From Xenophilus aerolatus (GTDB lineage: Bacteria > Pseudomonadota > Gammaproteobacteria > Burkholderiales > Burkholderiaceae_C), in NCBI GenBank assembly GCA_030418545.1, contig QAIB01000007.1:1-64000 (forward strand): DNA of 64,000 nt, read 5' to 3'. Below, in pieces: positions 18,477 through 39,518 of the stretch. Positions within the stretch are counted from its first letter, which is position 1; each line of letters starts with the position of its first letter. A model generated the notes under the pieces. It was given only the letters and a program-made list of their open reading frames with translations. It made no database searches and was not told the origin of the DNA. Both the position numbers and the translations under genes were made by a program.

Positions 18477-20018
18477 ATGGACACGCCCCCGCGCTACCGC
18501 CAGTTGGCCCAGCACTACCTCGATGCGATCCGCGCCGGATCGCTGCAGCCGGGCGACCGCATGCCCTCGTTGCGCGAGCTGATGAAGCGCCACGGCGTGA
18601 GCCTGTCCACCGCGCTGCAGCTGTGCCGCACGCTCGAGAGCGAAGGCTGGGCCGAGGCACGCGACCGCTCGGGTTACTTCGTGCGCCGCCCGCGCCGCCT
18701 GGCCACGCCGCCGATGGACGAGCCGGCCACCGACCGCGCGCCCGACCCGGCGCAGTTCGTCGGCATCCACGAGAAGGTGTCGGACTTCGTCACGCGCCGG
18801 CGCTACGGCGAGGTGCAGCTGGATTTGTCGATCGCCCGCGGCGCGCCGGCGCTGTACCCCGGCGAAGCGCTGCGCGCCGCGATGGCGCGCCTCTTGCGCC
18901 AGCGGCCCGAGATGCTGACCACCGCCGCGCCCTCGCGCAGCCGCACGCCCTTTCGCGAGGCCGTGGCCAAGCGGGCGCTGCAGGCCGGCATGACGCTGTC
19001 TCCCGACGAGGTGCTGCCCACCAACGGCTGCATCGAGGCGCTGAACCTCGCACTGCGCGCGGTCGCGCAGCCGGGCGACACGGTGGCGGTGGAATCGCCC
19101 ACCTTCTACGGCCTGCTGCAGGTGCTCGAGAGCCTGGGCATGCGCGCGCTGGAGATCCCCACCAGCCCGCAGACCGGCCTGTCGGTGGAGGCGCTGGAGA
19201 TGGCGATCGGCGCCTACGGCAACATCAAGGCCGTCATCGTGGTGCCGCACCTGCAGAACCCGCTGGGCAGCGTGATGCCCGACGCGCACAAGGAGCGGCT
19301 GGTGCGGCTGTGCGAACAGCATGGCATCCCGCTCATCGAGGACGACACGTACACCGAACTGCTCGACGCCCCCGTGCCGCCGCGCGCGGTCAAGTCCTTC
19401 GACCGCGGCGGCCACGTGATCCATTGCGCCTCGCTGCACAAGGTGCTGGCGCCGGGGCTGCGACTGGGCTGGATTGCGGCCGGCCGCTGGCATGCGCGGG
19501 TGGAGATGCTCAAGTACGCGCAGACGCGCAGCAATGAAGAACTCTCGCAGTGGGCCGCCGGCCAGTTCATGGCCACCGGCGCCTACGACCGGCACCTGCG
19601 CCAGCTGCGCGACCGGCTGCGCGTGCAGCGCGAGCGCACGGCCGACGCCATCGCGCAGCACTTCCCGGCCGGCACGCGTCTGAACCTGCCGCCGGGCGGG
19701 CTGCAGCTGTGGGTGGAGCTGCCCGAGCGGCTGTCCTCGGTGCCGGTGTTCGACGCCGCGTTGCGGGAGCACATCCTGTTCGCGCCGGGCACGCTGTTCT
19801 CGAACTCGGCGCGCTTCGACCACTGCCTGCGCGTCAACTGCGGCTGGCCCTGGTCGCCGGCCATCGAAGCGGGGCTGCGGCGGCTGGGCAAGATCGCGTC
19901 GGCGATCGCGGCGCGAACGCCGGCTTCGGAGCCGAATCGGGCTGCAGCGCCCGTCCTTCTTGGGCGAAGCGCTACGAATTCAATAGCAGATCAATCAACC
20001 AGCGCCAGCGCCGCGTAA
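18477..20018 (+). CDS. MocR-type GntR/aminotransferase-fold transcriptional regulator
   Basis: A 513-residue PLP-dependent regulator. The N-terminal GntR winged helix (residues 5-75) has AGSLQPGDRMPSLRELMKRH. The C-terminal fold-type I aminotransferase domain has LPTNGCIEALNLALR, HLQNPLGSVMPDAHK, and the PLP-binding lysine in ASLHKVLAPGLRLGW. ATG 18477 starts right at the wHTH; longer upstream extensions lack homology. About the last 35 residues are translated from a hairpin repeat (19930-19988), an acquired tail. The gene overlaps the convergent ROK kinase gene by 28 bp. Its target is unknown; the divergent DUF2917-like gene is a candidate. Confidence 0.9.
   Translation: MDTPPRYRQLAQHYLDAIRAGSLQPGDRMPSLRELMKRHGVSLSTALQLCRTLESEGWAEARDRSGYFVRRPRRLATPPMDEPATDRAPDPAQFVGIHEKVSDFVTRRRYGEVQLDLSIARGAPALYPGEALRAAMARLLRQRPEMLTTAAPSRSRTPFREAVAKRALQAGMTLSPDEVLPTNGCIEALNLALRAVAQPGDTVAVESPTFYGLLQVLESLGMRALEIPTSPQTGLSVEALEMAIGAYGNIKAVIVVPHLQNPLGSVMPDAHKERLVRLCEQHGIPLIEDDTYTELLDAPVPPRAVKSFDRGGHVIHCASLHKVLAPGLRLGWIAAGRWHARVEMLKYAQTRSNEELSQWAAGQFMATGAYDRHLRQLRDRLRVQRERTADAIAQHFPAGTRLNLPPGGLQLWVELPERLSSVPVFDAALREHILFAPGTLFSNSARFDHCLRVNCGWPWSPAIEAGLRRLGKIASAIAARTPASEPNRAAAPVLLGRSATNSIADQSTSASAA
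19930..19988. repeat. 3'-end hairpin repeat, translated into the MocR tail
   Basis: Reads GCCGAATCGGGCTGCAGCGC, then TTGGGCGAAGCGCTACGAATT and CAATAGCA. The AT end points toward the stop of the minus-strand ROK gene at 19991. The plus-strand MocR frame reads straight through it. Confidence 0.82.
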
Positions 20019-20923
20019 TCGCCCACCTTGTCTGCCAGGCCGGCGCCCACGATCTGCACGCCGTCGGTCAGCGCGGGCAGCTTGCCGTTGACCTGCGCCT
20101 GAAGTCGCGGCAGCAGCCAGTCGCGGTTGTGCCAGAACACGCTGCCGCCCAGGCTGACGCGCTGGAGGTCGAGCGTGACGATGAGGTTGTAGAGCAGCCG
20201 GCCCATCACGCGGCACAGACCCTCGGCGATGTCGAGCGCGCGCTTGTCGCCGGCCTGCACGGCCGTGAAGAGCTGCGCCGCGTCCATGCCGAAGCGGCGC
20301 GCGATCGCGTTGCCCGCCACCAGGCCCTCGACGTCGCCCACGTTGCCGCAGCCGCACAGCGCATCGTGGTTGTCGTCGTCGGCCACGAAGGTGTGGCCCG
20401 CATGGCCGGCGTTGCCCTTCTTGCCGCGCAGCGAGTGGCCGTCGACGCACAGGCCCACCCCGACGCCGGTGCTCCAGGTCACGTAGGCGCAATGGTCCAG
20501 GCCCTTCAGCGCGCCCCAGCGGCGCTCGGCCTCCAGCGCGGCGACGGCGTCGTTCTCGACCCGCACCTTGCGAAAGCGCGCAGCCAGCGGCGCCTCGATC
20601 ACGGCACTGGTCCAGTCGTTGGGCAGGCCGCGCGCGGGGCCCGCCAGGCCGCCGCAGATGTTGGGCGTGGCCAGCTCGACGGCGCCGCCGGCATCGAGGA
20701 TGAAGGGCCCGGCCGCCGACACGCCCACGCCGTCGATGGCGTCGGGCGAGATGCCGTGCTCGGCACACGCCGCATCGATGAGCCGCATCACCTGCCGCGC
20801 GACGGCGTCGTTGGCGCCCTCCTTCGCCGTGGGTGCATGCTGGCGCGCCAGCAGCTCCTGGCGGCCGTCCTCGGCCAGGCTCACGGCCACCTTGGTGCCG
20901 CCGATGTCGACGCAGGCTTTCAT
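19991..20923 (-). CDS. ROK-family sugar kinase (fructokinase-like)
   Basis: A 310-residue kinase. It has the N-terminal phosphate loop CVDIGGTKVAV, substrate-binding NDAVAALEAERRWGA, YVTWSTGVGVGLCVDG, and the ROK signature with zinc ligands GKKGNAGHAGH and CGCGNVG. This suggests hexose phosphorylation, as in MAK-type fructokinases or glucokinases. No transporter is adjacent, so the sugar cannot be set. It overlaps the convergent MocR gene. Confidence 0.88.
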   Translation of the reverse strand: MKACVDIGGTKVAVSLAEDGRQELLARQHAPTAKEGANDAVARQVMRLIDAACAEHGISPDAIDGVGVSAAGPFILDAGGAVELATPNICGGLAGPARGLPNDWTSAVIEAPLAARFRKVRVENDAVAALEAERRWGALKGLDHCAYVTWSTGVGVGLCVDGHSLRGKKGNAGHAGHTFVADDDNHDALCGCGNVGDVEGLVAGNAIARRFGMDAAQLFTAVQAGDKRALDIAEGLCRVMGRLLYNLIVTLDLQRVSLGGSVFWHNRDWLLPRLQAQVNGKLPALTDGVQIVGAGLADKVGDYAALALVD

Positions 20924-20942
20924 CTTCGGGAAACGCTTTCGA

Positions 20943-21137
20943 TCAGATCCATCGTGCGATCGCCGCGGCGATCATGCTGAGCACCAGCGTGCTCGCGATG
21001 GGCAGTTGCCATTCGCGCCCGAAGGCGCGGAACTCGAAGTCGCCCGGCAGGCGACCGAAACCGAAGCGCCGCAGCCACGCCGTGAGCCCGCTCATGAGCA
21101 CGAGCGCGAGGACGACGACGATGAGCCAGCGGAGCAT
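20943..21137 (-). CDS. DUF2905 family small membrane protein
   Basis: A 64-residue protein with two hydrophobic segments (residues 2-20 and 44-62) separated by RRFGFGRLPGDFEFRAFG, the conserved LGRLPGD core of DUF2905. Function unknown. It lies 19 bp upstream of the ROK gene start on the same strand and may be co-transcribed with it. Confidence 0.85.
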   Translation of the reverse strand: MLRWLIVVVLALVLMSGLTAWLRRFGFGRLPGDFEFRAFGREWQLPIASTLVLSMIAAAIARWI

Positions 21138-21172
21138 GCAGCCAGTTTAGGGTGCACCCTGCCGCCGCCGTG

Positions 21173-21934
21173 TCAGCCGGCAAGCACGGCCAGCGCCTGG
21201 CGGTGCAGTTCGGGCGTGGCGGCGGCGACCACGCGGCCATCGGATTCCAGCCCCAGCGGTTGGCCCGCCCAGTCGGTGATGACGCCGCCCGCGGCCTCGA
21301 TCAAGCCGGCCGGGCCCAGGTAGTCATACGGCTGCAGCCCGCACTCGACCACCAGGTCGATGCTGCCGCCGGCGAGTTGCGCGTAGCTGTAGCAGTCGCC
21401 GCCGAAGCGGCGCATGGCGCACTGGCGGCTCAGGCGGTCGAAGGCGGTCCAGTCGGCGGCGCCGAAGATGTCGGGCGAGGTGGTGAAGATGCGCGCCTCG
21501 GCCAGCCGCGTGCAGTCGCGCACGCGCACCGACTGGCCGTTGCGCATCGCCACGCCGCCCTGGCCGACCCAGCGCTCGCCCAGCACCGGCATGTCGACCA
21601 TGCCGAGCACCACGCGCCCGCCCTCCAGCACGCCGATGAGGGTGCCCCACAGCGGCGAGCCGGTGATGAAGCTGCGCGTGCCGTCGATGGGATCGAGCAC
21701 CCACACGCGCGCGGCGTCGAGCCGCTCCTGGCCGTGCTCCTCGCCGTAGATGCCGTCGCCGGGCAGCTGCGCCGCGAGGATCGCGCGCATCGCCTGCTCG
21801 GCCGCGCGGTCGGCCAGCGTGACGGGGCTCTCGTCGGCCTTGGTGATGATGTCCAGCGGCTGGCGGAAGTGCGCCATCGACTGCGCGGCAGCGGCGTCGG
21901 CGAGGGCGTGGGCGGTGCGAAGGAGGTCGGTCAT
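21173..21934 (-). CDS. Inositol monophosphatase family protein (HisN-like histidinol-phosphatase)
   Basis: A 253-residue metal-dependent phosphatase. Motif 1 is GEEHGQE with VWVLDPIDGTRSFI, the catalytic DxDGT-type site. Motif 2 is CGLQPYDYLGPAGLIEAAGG. Members with this pattern include inositol monophosphatases and HisN-type histidinol-phosphate phosphatases; GSPLWGTLIGV favours the HisN group but is not decisive. ATG 21934 is chosen since it starts the conserved region; the longer frame lacks homology. Confidence 0.85.
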   Translation of the reverse strand: MTDLLRTAHALADAAAAQSMAHFRQPLDIITKADESPVTLADRAAEQAMRAILAAQLPGDGIYGEEHGQERLDAARVWVLDPIDGTRSFITGSPLWGTLIGVLEGGRVVLGMVDMPVLGERWVGQGGVAMRNGQSVRVRDCTRLAEARIFTTSPDIFGAADWTAFDRLSRQCAMRRFGGDCYSYAQLAGGSIDLVVECGLQPYDYLGPAGLIEAAGGVITDWAGQPLGLESDGRVVAAATPELHRQALAVLAG

Positions 21935-21975
21935 GGAAGAGGATCGAAGCAAGAAAAGGGCGCGGCGGGATGCGC

Positions 21976-23103
21976 TCAAAGCGTGTGGCTGCGGTCGCCT
22001 TCGCGAAAGCCCAGCGCGTCCCACGGCGCGCTGCCGGCGGCCGCGAAGCCGATCACCTTGAACAGCTCGCCCATCTCGTGTTCATGGATCAAATGGGCCG
22101 CCAGCGCCCGCTGGGCGGGCGCCGACTGCTCCATTTTCGATAGCAGGCCAGCGTTGATGAGGAAGCGCGCCTGGCTGGTGTAGCCCAGCACGTGCAGGCC
22201 GGCGTCCTGGCCCGCGAGGGCGATGCCGGTGAAGTCGACGTGCGCGGTGATGTCCTTGTCGCCCACCGCAGCGAGCGGGTCGCTGTCGGCCTTGTGGCCC
22301 TGGTGGCACATCACGGTGCCCATGTGGCGCTGCGGGTGGTAGTACTCCGCCTCGGGAAAGCCGTAGTCGAAGAGGAAGACGGCGCCGCGCTGCAGGCGCT
22401 CGGCCAGCGTGCCGATCCAGGCCCTGGCCTGGGGATGGATCTCGGTCAGGTAGTCGTGGTCGCTCTCGATCTCGACCGGCGGGCGCAGCTCGGTGGGCCA
22501 GTCGATCCAGGCCAGCGGACCTTCGGGCGTGCGGTAGACGCCGCGCTCGTGCCAGCGGCCGTCCTTGCGCACCAGCAGCTTCACGGGCATGGCGTCGAGC
22601 ACCTCGTTGCCGACGACCACCCCCTCGAAGCGCTCGGGCAGCTGGTCCGCCCACCGCACCCGGTCGCCCCAGGCGGCCAGCGTCTCCTGCTGACGGGCGC
22701 GCAGGCTGCCCGACAGGTCGACGATGGTGTAGCGCTGCAGGTCGCCGCCCAGCGTTTCCAGCAGCTGCGCCGCAAGCGCGCCCGAGCCGGCGCCGAACTC
22801 CCACACCTCCTGCGTGCCGGTCTTGGCCATGGCCTCGCGCACCGGCTCGGCCACGGTCTGGCCGAAGAGCGGCGTGAGTTCGGGCGCCGTCACGAAGTCG
22901 CTGCCCGAGGCGGGCATGTGGCCGAACTTGCGGCTGCCATGGGCGTAGTAGCCGGCACCTGGCGCGTACAAGGCCAGCGCCATGAAGCGGTCGAAAGGCA
23001 GCCAGCCGCCGGCGCGCGCGAGGGCGGCGTCGATAATCCGGGCCATCCGGTCCGAAGGGCTGGCCGAGGGGAAGGCGCTCGACGCGCCGGGCTCCTGGGT
23101 CAT
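21976..23103 (-). CDS. MidA/NDUFAF7-like SAM-dependent methyltransferase
   Basis: A 375-residue protein of the MidA (DUF185) family. Seen: FMALALYAPGAGYYAHGSRKFG, GSDFVTAPELTPLFGQ, the SAM-binding VWEFGAGSGALAAQLL, and GNEVLDAMPV. In eukaryotes the family methylates a complex I subunit; the bacterial role is unsettled. About 60 bp near the 3' end (22088-22147) resembles the dispersed hairpin repeat yet stays in frame. The start is divergent from the pteridine reductase gene with 36 bp between. Confidence 0.88.
   Translation of the reverse strand: MTQEPGASSAFPSASPSDRMARIIDAALARAGGWLPFDRFMALALYAPGAGYYAHGSRKFGHMPASGSDFVTAPELTPLFGQTVAEPVREAMAKTGTQEVWEFGAGSGALAAQLLETLGGDLQRYTIVDLSGSLRARQQETLAAWGDRVRWADQLPERFEGVVVGNEVLDAMPVKLLVRKDGRWHERGVYRTPEGPLAWIDWPTELRPPVEIESDHDYLTEIHPQARAWIGTLAERLQRGAVFLFDYGFPEAEYYHPQRHMGTVMCHQGHKADSDPLAAVGDKDITAHVDFTGIALAGQDAGLHVLGYTSQARFLINAGLLSKMEQSAPAQRALAAHLIHEHEMGELFKVIGFAAAGSAPWDALGFREGDRSHTL
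22088..22147. repeat. Hairpin-repeat copy embedded in coding sequence
   Basis: CAAATGGGCCGCCAGCGCCC, CTGGGCGGGCGCC and CTCCATTTTCGATAGCAG follow the repeat family's order (upstream box, GC hairpin, AT end). It lies inside the MidA-like gene and encodes LLSKMEQSAPAQRALAAHL on the minus strand. The similarity could be chance for the GC-rich half, but the AT end is characteristic. Confidence 0.55.
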
Positions 23104-23139
23104 GCGGCCATTATCGAGACCGGCCCTCCCCTGCCCGCC

Positions 23140-23943
23140 ATGTCCCCCCAATCCGCCACCGATTCCCAGCGTCCGTCCGTCCTCGTGACCGGTGGGGCGC
23201 GCCGCCTGGGCGCCGCGATCTGCGAAGCCTTCGCGCGCGCCGGATGGCAGGTGTGGTGCCAGTACCGTGCCTCAGCCGCCGAGGCGCAGGCGCTGGCCGA
23301 GCGGCTGCGTGCCGAGGGGCTGGCCGTGCAGGCGGTGGCGGGCGACATCACGCACGAGGCCGGCCGCCGCGCGCTGATGGCCGAGGTGACGGCCGACGCG
23401 CCCCTGGCCTGCGTGGTCAACAACGCCTCGTCCTTCGAGCCCGACACCGGCGCCGACTTCGAGGCCGACGCGGCGCTGCGGCAGATCGGCGTCAACCTGA
23501 TCGCGCCGCTGGACTTCGCGCGCTTGCTGGGCGCGCAGCCCGGCCAGCACGAGTGCAGCGCGATCCACGTGCTGGACCAGAAGGTCCACAACCTCAACCC
23601 CGACTACTTCTCGTACACCGTATCCAAGCTGGCGCTGGAGCGGGCCGTGGCGCTGCAGGCGCAGTCGCTCGCGCCGCGGGTGCGGGTGTGCGGCGTGGCG
23701 CCAGGCATCCTGTACGTGAGCGGGCCGCAGGGCGAGGCCAACTTCGAGCGCGCGGCCCGCGCCAACCTGCTGCGCCGGCCGATCGACCCGGCCGACGTGG
23801 CGAAGACCTGCGTCTTCCTCGCAGAGACCCCCAGCCTCACCGGCACGACGGTGAACGTCGACAATGGCCAGCACCTCGTGCCGCTGCCGCGCGACATCAT
23901 GTTCGTCGTCGACGAACTGCTCCGGACCCCACCCGCCCCATGA
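23140..23943 (+). CDS. FolM-like dihydromonapterin/pteridine reductase (SDR)
   Basis: A 267-residue SDR whose cofactor motif is TGGARRLG, the TGxxxRxG form of pteridine reductases, and whose NNAG motif is replaced by NNASSF, as in FolM. The catalytic Tyr/Lys is in YFSYTVSKLALE, and AETPSLTGTTVNVDNGQHL ends the fold. It overlaps the folB start by four bases (ATGA), placing it in the folate/pterin pathway, with reduction of dihydromonapterin or dihydrofolate as the likely reaction. Confidence 0.85.
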   Translation: MSPQSATDSQRPSVLVTGGARRLGAAICEAFARAGWQVWCQYRASAAEAQALAERLRAEGLAVQAVAGDITHEAGRRALMAEVTADAPLACVVNNASSFEPDTGADFEADAALRQIGVNLIAPLDFARLLGAQPGQHECSAIHVLDQKVHNLNPDYFSYTVSKLALERAVALQAQSLAPRVRVCGVAPGILYVSGPQGEANFERAARANLLRRPIDPADVAKTCVFLAETPSLTGTTVNVDNGQHLVPLPRDIMFVVDELLRTPPAP

Positions 23944-24323
23944 CCGCCCTCGACCCCCTCCTGACGAGCTGCCGCCGCGTGTTCCTGCGCAACTACGAGG
24001 TGTGGATCAACATCGGCGTGCACGAATTCGAGAAGCGCGCCGAGCAGCGCGTGATCATCAACGTCGACCTGTACGTGCCGCTGGCCGTGTCGACGCCGCA
24101 GGCCGACGAGCTGGACGAGGTGGTGGACTACGACTTCATCCGCCGCACCGTGGCGCAGCGCCTGTCCAAGGGCCACATCCACCTGCAGGAGACGCTGTGC
24201 GACGACCTGCTGGCGCAGATGCTGGCGCACCCCAAGGTGCAGGCCGCGCGCGTGTCGACGGCCAAGCCGGACGTGTACCCCGACTGCGATGCGGTCGGGG
24301 TCGAAGTCTTCGGGAGCAAATGA
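23940..24323 (+). CDS. folB: Dihydroneopterin aldolase
   Basis: A 127-residue tunnelling-fold enzyme that cleaves dihydroneopterin to 6-hydroxymethyl-dihydropterin in folate synthesis. Features: [44 protein letters not shown] with the substrate-anchoring Glu, and [16 protein letters not shown]. It is translationally coupled to the upstream FolM-like gene (ATGA) and one base separates it from ttcA. Confidence 0.92.
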   Translation: MTALDPLLTSCRRVFLRNYEVWINIGVHEFEKRAEQRVIINVDLYVPLAVSTPQADELDEVVDYDFIRRTVAQRLSKGHIHLQETLCDDLLAQMLAHPKVQAARVSTAKPDVYPDCDAVGVEVFGSK

Positions 24324-24324
24324 G

Positions 24325-25260
24325 ATGAGCGCAGTCTGGACCGATGACGCCGATCTGGCGACCACGCCGAACCCGAAGATCGAGCGCGAGACGCACAAGC
24401 TCGAAAAGCGCCTGTGCCGCGAGGTCGGCCGCGCCATCGGCGACTACAACATGATCGAGGAAGGCGACAAGGTCATGGTGTGCGTCTCGGGCGGCAAGGA
24501 CAGCTACGGCCTGCTCGACATCCTCCTCAAGCTCAAGGCCCGCGCGCCGATCCACTTCGACCTGGTGGCCGTGAACCTCGACCAGAAGCAGCCCGGCTTT
24601 CCGGAGGAGGTGCTGCCCACCTACCTGAAGCAGCTGGGCGTGCCCTTCCACATCGAGGAGCAGGACACCTACAGCATCGTGAAGCGCGTGATCCCCGAGG
24701 GCAAGACGACCTGCGGCCTGTGCTCGCGCCTGCGCCGGGGCATCCTGTACCGCGTGGCCGACGAGCTGGGCGCCACCAAGGTCGCGCTGGGCCATCACCG
24801 CGACGACATGCTGCAGACCTTCTTCCTCAACATGTTCTTCGCGGCCAAGCTCAAGTCGATGCCGCCGAAGCTGGTGAGCGACGATGGCCGGCACGTCGTC
24901 ATCCGGCCGCTGGCCTACGTGGCCGAGAAGGACCTGGTCCGCTGGGCGCAGCACCGCCAGTTCCCGATCATTCCGTGCACGCTGTGCGGCAGCCAGGAGA
25001 ACCTGCAGCGCAAGCAGGTCGGCGAGATGCTGCGCGAGTGGGAGAAGAAATTCCCCGGCCGCATCGAGAACATGTTCAGCGCGCTGCAGAACGTGGCGCC
25101 CTCGCACCTGCTCGACGGAACGCTGCACGACTTCAAGGGTCTGAAGGCGACCGGCGTGGCCGACGAAGAAGGCGACAAGGCCTTCGACCCACCGGAGTTG
25201 CCGCCCCTGGCGCCATCGTCCGCGATGCCGGCGCTTCAGGTGGTGCGGATTTCCAGCTGA
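24325..25260 (+). CDS. ttcA: tRNA 2-thiocytidine(32) synthetase TtcA
   Basis: A 311-residue Fe-S/ATP enzyme that thiolates C32 of some tRNAs. The PP-loop is [13 protein letters not shown] (about residue 55). Two CxxC motifs, [12 protein letters not shown] and [14 protein letters not shown], bind the 4Fe-4S cluster. [17 protein letters not shown] is also typical. ATG 24325 lies just past the folB stop; an in-frame ATG at 24289 inside folB is possible but less likely. Confidence 0.94.
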   Translation: MSAVWTDDADLATTPNPKIERETHKLEKRLCREVGRAIGDYNMIEEGDKVMVCVSGGKDSYGLLDILLKLKARAPIHFDLVAVNLDQKQPGFPEEVLPTYLKQLGVPFHIEEQDTYSIVKRVIPEGKTTCGLCSRLRRGILYRVADELGATKVALGHHRDDMLQTFFLNMFFAAKLKSMPPKLVSDDGRHVVIRPLAYVAEKDLVRWAQHRQFPIIPCTLCGSQENLQRKQVGEMLREWEKKFPGRIENMFSALQNVAPSHLLDGTLHDFKGLKATGVADEEGDKAFDPPELPPLAPSSAMPALQVVRISS

Positions 25261-25321
25261 CCGGCCTGCCGCCCGCCGCGGCGAAGGGCCGGATTTCAGG
25301 CGATTGGTGCCTGGAGGCCTT

Positions 25322-25987
25322 ATGCGACGTGCGCTGCGTGCTCTTTTCTTGATGGCAATCCCGCTGGCCCTTGCGGGCTGCGCGACCTCGTGGACCGTCG
25401 ACAGCCAGGTCCGCAGCTTCTCGCAGCTGGGCGCCCTGCCCGCCGGACCCACTTACCGCTTCGATCGCCTGCCCTCGCAGCAGGCTCACGGCGCGGCGCA
25501 GGACGAGGTGGAGGCGATGGCCGCGCCCGCGCTGGCGGCGGTCGGCCTGCGGCGGGACGACGTCCACGCCCGCTATGCCGTCCAGGTGACGGCCCGGGTC
25601 GCGCCCGAGCTGTCGCCCTGGGCCGACCCCTGGATGGGGCCGGGCTGGGGCCCGGGGTGGGGCGGCGGCCTGGGCTACGGCCGCGGCTGGCGCGGCGCCG
25701 CGTGGTATGGCGGCTGGGGCTGGGGTCCCGGCTTCGGCCCGCCGGCCGACCCCTGGTACGGCCGTGAGGTCAGCGTGGTGATGCGCGAGCTGCCGTCCAA
25801 CCAGGTGGTCTACGAAACCCGGGCCCGCAACGACGGACCCTACAGCGACAGCCGAGCGGTGCTGCCGGTGATGTTCCAGGCGGCGATGCAGGGTTTTCCG
25901 GCGCCGCCGGCGGGCGAGCGCCGGGTGGACATCACGCTGCCGCCCCGGGGCGCGCAGACCGCAGCGCCCGCAGCGGCGCCGCGCTGA
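25322..25987 (+). CDS. DUF4136-type lipoprotein
   Basis: A 221-residue secreted protein. The signal MAIPLALAGCATSW has lipobox LAGC near residue 19. The start of the mature part (SWTVDSQVRSFSQL, YRFDRLPSQ) fits the DUF4136 family of small Gram-negative lipoproteins. A Gly/Trp/Tyr-rich low-complexity segment lies at about residues 100-145 and a Pro/Ala tail ends the chain. Function unknown. Confidence 0.78.
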   Translation: MRRALRALFLMAIPLALAGCATSWTVDSQVRSFSQLGALPAGPTYRFDRLPSQQAHGAAQDEVEAMAAPALAAVGLRRDDVHARYAVQVTARVAPELSPWADPWMGPGWGPGWGGGLGYGRGWRGAAWYGGWGWGPGFGPPADPWYGREVSVVMRELPSNQVVYETRARNDGPYSDSRAVLPVMFQAAMQGFPAPPAGERRVDITLPPRGAQTAAPAAAPR

Positions 25988-26032
25988 GCGCGAGCCTCAT
26001 GCGGCAACGCAGCATGATTTCGGTGGCCTTCC

Positions 26033-26038
26033 TAGAAT
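26033..26038 (+). promoter_or_regulatory. Possible -10 element (TAGAAT) of the histidine-phosphatase gene
   Basis: TAGAAT lies 8 bp before ATG 26046, which would make a leaderless or very short 5' end. A convincing -35 hexamer is not evident. The same hexamer is placed upstream of the gene at 42088. Confidence 0.3.
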
Positions 26039-26045
26039 GGGCTGG

Positions 26046-26690
26046 ATGGAAGCCACCCGCCTGATCGCCGTGCGCCATGGCGAAACTGCCTGGAACGCCG
26101 ACACGCGCATCCAGGGCCACATTGACATCCCGCTCAACGATACGGGCCTGTGGCAGGCGGCGCGCGCGGGCGAGGCACTGGCCGAAGAGACGGTGGGCGC
26201 CATCTACGCCAGCGACCTGCAGCGGGCCTGGCAGACGGCACAGGCCATCGCCAGCGCGCAGCCGAAGCCCCTGCCGGTGGTGGCCGACCCCCGCCTGCGC
26301 GAGCGGGCCTTCGGCAGCTTCGAGGGCCGGACCTTCGCCGCCATCGAAGCCGAAACCCCCGACGATGCCCGCCGTTGGCGCCAGCGGGACCCGCACTTCG
26401 CGCCCACCGGCGGCGAGAACCTGGTCGACTTCCGACAACGCATCACCACGGCCGCCGCAGACCTCGCGGCGCGGCATCCCGGCGAACTGGTGGTGCTGGT
26501 GGCGCACGGCGGTGTGATGGACGTCCTCTACCGCGCGGCCACCGGCCAGGACATCCAGGCGCCGCGGACCTGGGCGCTCGGCAACGCCGCCATCAACCGG
26601 CTGCTCTGGACGCCCCAGGGCTTTTCGCTCGTGGGTTGGGGCGATGTGGGGCATCTGGCGGCCGGACTGCTCGACGAAACCAGCGCCTGA
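26046..26690 (+). CDS. Histidine phosphatase family protein (phosphoglycerate-mutase-like)
   Basis: A 214-residue enzyme with the phospho-accepting motif RLIAVRHGETAWN (residues 5-17), AIYASDLQRAWQTAQ, the acid/base region RERAFGSFEG, and the second catalytic His in VLVAHGGVMDVL. The fold covers cofactor-dependent phosphoglycerate mutases and broad phosphatases; the length and the GSFEG segment favour a phosphatase. ATG 26046 is used; an ATG 9 bp upstream (26037) overlaps the TAGAAT hexamer. Confidence 0.88.
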   Translation: MEATRLIAVRHGETAWNADTRIQGHIDIPLNDTGLWQAARAGEALAEETVGAIYASDLQRAWQTAQAIASAQPKPLPVVADPRLRERAFGSFEGRTFAAIEAETPDDARRWRQRDPHFAPTGGENLVDFRQRITTAAADLAARHPGELVVLVAHGGVMDVLYRAATGQDIQAPRTWALGNAAINRLLWTPQGFSLVGWGDVGHLAAGLLDETSA

Positions 26691-26885
26691 GACGCGCACG
26701 CGGGCACCCGGTTCCGGCCTCGGTGCTGCAACGCAACATCCAACATGGCCGGACTTGTAACGTCTGCGGCTTTTTTGTGCGTCCAAAGTCCACACTCCGT
26801 TGAGAAAACTCAGTGTTTAGTATTCATTTCTTACACGTTTGGGCGCACAATGTGTCCTGACGGGAGCGATTTGTGATCTTGTCAA

Positions 26886-26918
26886 CACGAAGTGCGCAAC
26901 CAGTTGCGACTTCGCGTG
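26886..26918. promoter_or_regulatory. Imperfect 33-bp inverted repeat, candidate operator
   Basis: The core CGCAAC-CA-GTTGCG (26895-26908) has perfect 6-bp arms. Outside it CACGAAGT pairs with ACTTCGCGTG after small offsets, so the symmetry spans 26886-26918. It lies about 190 bp before the first NRPS-PKS start. There is no T-run after it, so an operator is more likely than a terminator. Confidence 0.45.
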
Positions 26919-26931
26919 ACAAAGTCTTCGA

Positions 26932-26945
26932 ACGGCATATGCCGT
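26932..26945. promoter_or_regulatory. Perfect 14-bp palindrome, candidate operator
   Basis: ACGGCATATGCCGT is its own reverse complement. It sits 13 bp downstream of the inverted repeat above and about 155 bp before the NRPS-PKS start. It may be a dimeric regulator site. No pathway-specific regulator is encoded in the cluster. Confidence 0.42.
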
Positions 26946-27100
26946 CGCTGTGGGCCTCTGGCTGATGGCGCAGGTAAGCAAAAAAGCCGAAGATCGCTCA
27001 GAAATGAGTCCTTTGTTATTACTGAATTGGGCAAAGGCGGAAGAAACGACGACATCGGCGGGCTGGCCTGCCGATCGATAGACGCGAAGGGGCACAGCGG

Positions 27101-39516
<12,416 letters not shown>

Positions 39517-39518
39517 CG

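Larger units (their letters stand above)
26691..27100. promoter_or_regulatory. 410-bp intergenic control region of the NRPS-PKS operon
   Basis: No gene is visible. Base composition drops to relatively A/T-rich between about 26750 and 27050, which is unusual here and typical of an operon promoter region. It contains the inverted repeat at 26886-26918 and the palindrome at 26932-26945. I cannot assign -35/-10 boxes with confidence. The last 30 bp before ATG 27101 carry GCGAAGGGGC as a moderate ribosome binding site. Confidence 0.5.
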
